DNA of 8,563 nucleotides from Gammaproteobacteria bacterium UBA5338 (lineage in GTDB: Bacteria > Pseudomonadota > Gammaproteobacteria > Pseudomonadales > UBA5862): the NCBI GenBank assembly GCA_002408105.1, contig DHQM01000144.1, forward strand, positions 26,241-34,803. The letters are read 5' to 3'. Below are positions 5,253-8,563 of the stretch, one piece after another. The number at the start of each line of letters is the position of its first letter. Positions within the stretch are counted from its first letter, which is position 1. Made by a program: the position numbers and the translations under genes. The notes beneath the pieces are model-generated. The model searched no databases, had not been told where the DNA came from, and was given only the letters and a program-made list of their open reading frames with translations.

Positions 5253-6505
5253 GCGCCAATCCAGACTTGGTCATCGTTGGGGGTGGGCTGGTCGGCGCCA
5301 GCCTGGCGGTGGCGTTGCGCGAACGTTGCCCGGACCTGGACCTATTGGTGCTGGAGCGGTTCGCGCCACCCAGCGAACAGCTTTCAGCCAGCCCGAGTTT
5401 CGATGGCCGCGCCACCGCGCTCTCCTACGGCAGCCGCCTCATCTACGACCAGCTGGGTCTCTGGCCCGCCTTGGCCGACACCGTCGCACCCATCCGTGAG
5501 ATTCACGTCAGCAGCCAGGGACAGTTGGGCGCCACACGGCTTGATTCCTCGGCAGCCGGCACCGATGCCTTGGGGTATGTGGTGGAAAACCGCGTTCTCG
5601 GCCAAGCCCTGTGGGCGCGAATGCGCGCCCTTGCAATCCCCCACTGGGCCCCGTCAGAGGTCGAAGAGCTGCGCCCGCAGAATGGGCGCATGGCGCTGCG
5701 AGTGTGCAGCACTGGAGAAGAACCCCAAACCCTGCATGCCCAACTGGTGGTGCTGGCCGACGGGGGTCGTTCGACACTGGCCAGCTCACTGGGAATCGGG
5801 CTCACCCGGCACGGCTATCGGCAGTCGGCGCTGGTCACCACTGTCAAAGCCCGCCGCGCCCCCACCGCCACCGCGTTCGAGCGTTTTACGCCCCGCGGCC
5901 CAATCGCCCTGCTGCCCCTTTCCCGGGGGCGGACTGCCCTGGTCTGGACCTTGCCGGACGACCAGCTGCGCGCACACCTGGACTGCGATGACACCGAATT
6001 CCTGGAACGCTTGCAGCGTCAGGTCGGGCCTCGCCTCGGCGAGTTCGAGCGCGTTGGCGAGCGGTCGCACTACCCGCTGGCCCGCGTCCAAGCAAATGAA
6101 CAGGTGCGCTCGAGCCTGGTACTGCTCGGCAACTCTGCCCACAGCCTGCATCCGGTTGCCGGCCAGAGTTTCAATCTGGCCCTGCGCGACGTGGTGGCAC
6201 TGACCGAGACCCTGGGCCTACAGTGGGATGCGCGCCGCCCCCTCGGGGCGCTGGACGTGCTGCAGACCTACGCGGCGAACCGCGCCCTCGACCAAACCCG
6301 CATCGCCACACTCAGCCATGTCCTGCCACAACTGTTCGCGGACCAACCGCTGCCCATGCGGTGGGCCCGTGCCATGGGGCTTGGGGCGTTGGAATTTCTG
6401 CCCACGGCCCAACGGGGCTTTGCACGCTGGACCATGGGCCTGTCGCCGTTTTGCTCCCCACCCCGGCACTTTGACGCGGCCACGCATGGACAGGGGGCCC
6501 AATGA
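5249..6505 (+). CDS. ubiH: 2-polyprenyl-6-methoxyphenol hydroxylase UbiH (FAD-dependent monooxygenase)
   Basis: 418 residues from GTG 5249, overlapping the pepP stop by 4 nt. In aerobic ubiquinone synthesis UbiH hydroxylates C1 of the ring, in a membrane-associated Ubi complex. The flavin fold is complete: Rossmann GGGLVG (11-16, in VIVGGGLVGASLAVAL), acidic E37 ending the second strand (LLVLER), the DG motif ADGGRSTLA (170-178), and the second FAD motif LLGNSAHSLHPVAGQSFNL (292-310). GN rather than GD in this motif, plus the position before ubiI, favours UbiH over UbiI/UbiF, since E. coli UbiH has VGNAAQTLHPIAGQGFNLG. Two usually conserved glycines of AGQGFNLG are Ser (307) and Ala (311) here. 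The stop overlaps the ubiI start (ATGA). The ribosome site is weak, consistent with coupling to pepP translation. A related hydroxylase (UbiF, UbiM) is less likely. Confidence 0.9.
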   Translation: MSANPDLVIVGGGLVGASLAVALRERCPDLDLLVLERFAPPSEQLSASPSFDGRATALSYGSRLIYDQLGLWPALADTVAPIREIHVSSQGQLGATRLDSSAAGTDALGYVVENRVLGQALWARMRALAIPHWAPSEVEELRPQNGRMALRVCSTGEEPQTLHAQLVVLADGGRSTLASSLGIGLTRHGYRQSALVTTVKARRAPTATAFERFTPRGPIALLPLSRGRTALVWTLPDDQLRAHLDCDDTEFLERLQRQVGPRLGEFERVGERSHYPLARVQANEQVRSSLVLLGNSAHSLHPVAGQSFNLALRDVVALTETLGLQWDARRPLGALDVLQTYAANRALDQTRIATLSHVLPQLFADQPLPMRWARAMGLGALEFLPTAQRGFARWTMGLSPFCSPPRHFDAATHGQGAQ

Positions 6506-7749
6506 CTCAGCCGGACGTCACCATCGTTGGTGGGGGGTTGGTCGGGTTGAGCCTGGCCGCGCTGCTGCGCGAGAGCGGTTTGCACATTGCCCTCTTGGAG
6601 TCGGACACGCTGCCACGCTGGCCTGCTCCACTCGGTGACCGGCCGTTCGCGCCCCGAGTCAGCGCACTGAGCCCGGCATCCCAGCGGATCCTGCACCGCT
6701 GCGGGGCCTGGGAAGGGATCACCGCGCGGCGCGCCACCCCCTATCGGCACATGCACGTCTGGGACGGTGAGGGCACCGGCAGCATCCACTTCAGCGCAGC
6801 CGAGCTGAGGGTGCACGAGCTCGGCCACATCGTCGAGAACGATGTGGTGCGCAGCGCGCTCACCCGGTGCATCGAGTCCGCGCCAAACATTCAGGTCATT
6901 GAAGGAGCTCGCCTGGACCGCGCTGCGCCTGAAGCCAGAGGCCTTCGCTTGCACCTGACCGGCGCCAAGTCGCTCTCCACGCAACTGCTGGTGGGGGCCG
7001 ACGGGGCCCGCTCTCGGGTACGCGACCTTGCAGGCATGCGGATCCGTCAGTGGTCCTACGGCCAGCGCGCCATCGTGACCACAGTGCGCACCGACGAACC
7101 CCATTCCGAAACCGCCTGGCAGCGGTTCGAGGCTGGCGCTCCCCTCGCCCTGCTGCCCCTGACCGCTGCCTCCGGCGACGACCATTTCGCCTCCGTTGTC
7201 TGGTCCCTACCAGACAACCGTGCGGACGCGGCCTTGGCGCTTGGCGACGATGAATTCGACCAAAGCCTGAGCGGCGCATTCGAGTACCGACTTGGACGCA
7301 TCAGAGCCGTGGATCGGCGCTACAGCTTTCCGCTTCAGCAGTGCCATGCCCTGCGCTACGTGGTGCCGCGAGTGGCGCTCATTGGTGATGCCGCGCACAG
7401 CATTCACCCGTTGGCCGGACAGGGGGTCAACCTTGGGTTGTTGGACGCAGCGGTGCTGGCGGAAGAAATCTTGCAAGGCCAAGCCCGCGGCTTGGCACCC
7501 GGCGCGCTGGCTGCACTGCAGCGCTACCAGCGGCGTCGCCAAAGCCACAACCTGAGTTTGATGGCCGCGATGGAAGGGCTGTATCGGACCTTTGGTCTGG
7601 AGTCCTTGCCGCTGCAGTGGTTGCGCAACCGCGGGCTCGATCTGGTGGACCAGTGGAGCCCGTTGAAAAACTGGCTGAGCGCCCAAGCCACTGGCCTGCA
7701 GCCGCCAGCGATGGGCGGATCAACCAAGATCGCACACCAGGACCCTTGA
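6502..7749 (+). CDS. ubiI: 2-polyprenylphenol hydroxylase UbiI (formerly VisC), FAD-dependent
   Basis: 415 residues from ATG 6502, in a 4-nt ATGA overlap with ubiH and preceded by a G-rich GGGGG run (6493-6497). UbiI carries out the C5 hydroxylation of the ubiquinone ring. Motifs are GGGLVG (10-15), the RVSALSPAS substrate-domain element (52-60), GHIVEN (108-113), the DG motif GADGARSRVR (165-174) and IGDAAHSIHPLAGQGVNLG (294-312). The last has intact GD and GQGVNLG, matching E. coli UbiI (VGDAAHTIHPLAGQGVNLG). The C-terminal region LQRYQRRRQSHNLSLMAAMEGLYRTF and the RNRGLDLVDQWSPLKNWL helix follow UbiI, including the amphipathic end thought to contact the membrane. It is a clear paralogue of the preceding ubiH, and the two probably arose by an old tandem duplication. 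Its stop TGA (7747-7749) shares one base with the gcvT start. Confidence 0.92.
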   Translation: MTQPDVTIVGGGLVGLSLAALLRESGLHIALLESDTLPRWPAPLGDRPFAPRVSALSPASQRILHRCGAWEGITARRATPYRHMHVWDGEGTGSIHFSAAELRVHELGHIVENDVVRSALTRCIESAPNIQVIEGARLDRAAPEARGLRLHLTGAKSLSTQLLVGADGARSRVRDLAGMRIRQWSYGQRAIVTTVRTDEPHSETAWQRFEAGAPLALLPLTAASGDDHFASVVWSLPDNRADAALALGDDEFDQSLSGAFEYRLGRIRAVDRRYSFPLQQCHALRYVVPRVALIGDAAHSIHPLAGQGVNLGLLDAAVLAEEILQGQARGLAPGALAALQRYQRRRQSHNLSLMAAMEGLYRTFGLESLPLQWLRNRGLDLVDQWSPLKNWLSAQATGLQPPAMGGSTKIAHQDP

Positions 7750-8563
7750 TGGATTTTTGCACACCCCTTTACTCGACCCATGTGGCCCTCGGGGGCAAGC
7801 TGGTGGACTTTCACGGTTGGCAGCTCCCTGTCCACTACGGCTCCCAATTGGAGGAGCACCGCGCCACGCGATCCCGGGCCGGGATGTTCGATGTTTCCCA
7901 CATGACGGTGCTCGACCTCTCTGGCGCGGGCAGCAAAACCCTGCTGGAACGGGTCGTCGCGAATGACGTCAACCGACTGGCTGCGGACGGGGATGCCCTC
8001 TACGGACTCGCCCTGAACCACGAAGGCGGGATCCTCGACGACCTGGTGGTGTACCGCCTTGCCGGGGGATACCGGGTGATCGCAAACTGCGCAACCCGCA
8101 CCACCATGCTCGCCTGGTTTGCCAAACACGCCGGGAACACGGTCAACATCCACGAGCGACAAGACCTCGCCATGATTGCAGTCCAGGGCCCTGAAGCGGT
8201 GGCGCACCTGTGCACGCAACTGCCTTCCGCCGATGCCCAGGCGGTCGCCGCCCTGGGGCCGTTCAAGAGCACCACAACCTCAGCGGGGTTCATCGCCCGC
8301 ACGGGCTACACGGGGGAAGACGGCTGCGAAATTCTACTGCCGAACGAGGCCGCTGCCGACCTGTGGAGTGCATTGGTTCGGGCCGGCGTCACCCCAGCAG
8401 GCTTGGGCGCGCGGGACAGCCTGCGGCTTGAGGCCGGCCTGAACCTGTACGGGCAAGACATGGATGCAACCACCCACCCGTTTGAGTCCAACCTCGGCTG
8501 GACAGTTGCCCTGGAACCTCGAGCCCGCGAGTTCATTGGCCGCAGCGCCGTCCAAGCGGTGAT
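7749..8563 (+). CDS. gcvT: Glycine cleavage system T-protein (aminomethyltransferase), 3' end outside window
   Basis: The first 271 codons are present, open to the right edge (E. coli GcvT 364 residues). The T-protein takes the aminomethyl group from the lipoyl arm of the H-protein, releases ammonia and forms 5,10-methylene-THF. Start ATG 7749 shares a base with the ubiI stop (TGATG). The match to E. coli is close throughout: TPLYSTHVALGGKLVDFHGWQLPVHYGSQ (5-33), GMFDVSHMTVLDL (45-57), ANDVNRL (71-77), GGILDDLVVYR (93-103, holding the conserved folate-contacting Asp at 97/98), AMIAVQGPEA (141-150), TGYTGEDGCEI (185-195), GLGARDSLRLEAGLNLYGQDMD (218-239) and LGWTV. About 95 residues, the C-terminal domain, are missing only because the window ends. 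gcvH and gcvP would be expected nearby. No separate leader, glycine riboswitch or promoter fits between ubiI and this gene. Confidence 0.96.
   Translation, partial: MDFCTPLYSTHVALGGKLVDFHGWQLPVHYGSQLEEHRATRSRAGMFDVSHMTVLDLSGAGSKTLLERVVANDVNRLAADGDALYGLALNHEGGILDDLVVYRLAGGYRVIANCATRTTMLAWFAKHAGNTVNIHERQDLAMIAVQGPEAVAHLCTQLPSADAQAVAALGPFKSTTTSAGFIARTGYTGEDGCEILLPNEAAADLWSALVRAGVTPAGLGARDSLRLEAGLNLYGQDMDATTHPFESNLGWTVALEPRAREFIGRSAVQAV

Noticed and set aside
6268..7185. A 305-codon open frame on the minus strand across ubiH and ubiI.
   Set aside because: It crosses the junction of two well-supported genes, has low-complexity Gly/Ala/Arg composition and no ribosome site or family match; a codon-bias shadow.
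7700..7760. Glycine riboswitch ahead of gcvT.
   Set aside because: The preceding bases encode the C-terminus of UbiI up to the shared stop/start codon, leaving no leader for an aptamer.
1..8563. A novel defence, mobile or biosynthetic system in the window.
   Set aside because: All long supported frames belong to known core families in a known order. No direct-repeat array, transposase, integrase, attachment site or toxin-antitoxin pair was seen.

Overview
The window looks like chromosomal DNA from a GC-rich gammaproteobacterium. The evidence is a block of housekeeping genes in a characteristic gammaproteobacterial order: a TIGR02449-type coiled-coil gene, zapA, 6S RNA (ssrS) and ygfA on the minus strand, divergent from ygfB, pepP, ubiH, ubiI and gcvT on the plus strand. 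UbiH and UbiI also point to an organism that makes ubiquinone. The sequence alone does not fix the genus. High GC and the long form of YihY would suit a Pseudomonas-, Chromatiales- or Xanthomonadales-like lineage.

Layout. Positions 1-443 hold the C-terminal part of a short-chain dehydrogenase/reductase, cut by the window edge. It converges on, and overlaps by 7 nt, a minus-strand YihY/BrkB-family membrane protein gene (437-1789). Next, all on the minus strand and read leftwards from about 3255, come a sigma70-like promoter, a small coiled-coil protein (3218-3009), zapA (3007-2693), a 6S RNA (about 2665-2478) and 5-formyltetrahydrofolate cyclo-ligase ygfA (about 2446-1874). The plus strand carries ygfB (3338-3904), pepP (3915-5252), ubiH (5249-6505), ubiI (6502-7749) and the first 271 codons of gcvT (from 7749), which runs off the right edge.

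How the genes work together. pepP, ubiH, ubiI and gcvT are joined by 4-, 4- and 1-nt overlaps, so they almost certainly form one translationally coupled operon, probably led by ygfB. It combines peptide turnover, two aerobic ring hydroxylations of ubiquinone synthesis, and the glycine cleavage T-protein. ygfA and gcvT both act in folate one-carbon metabolism. 6S RNA links the left arm to growth-phase control of RNA polymerase.

No mobile element, CRISPR array, tRNA, rRNA or phage/defence gene was seen, and no convincing novel system. The most interesting point is the 6S RNA / ygfA junction. The ygfA frame stays open through much of the 6S RNA, but no in-frame ATG or GTG follows the RNA before the conserved protein begins. 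Either ygfA uses a non-AUG start or its coding region overlaps the 6S RNA.
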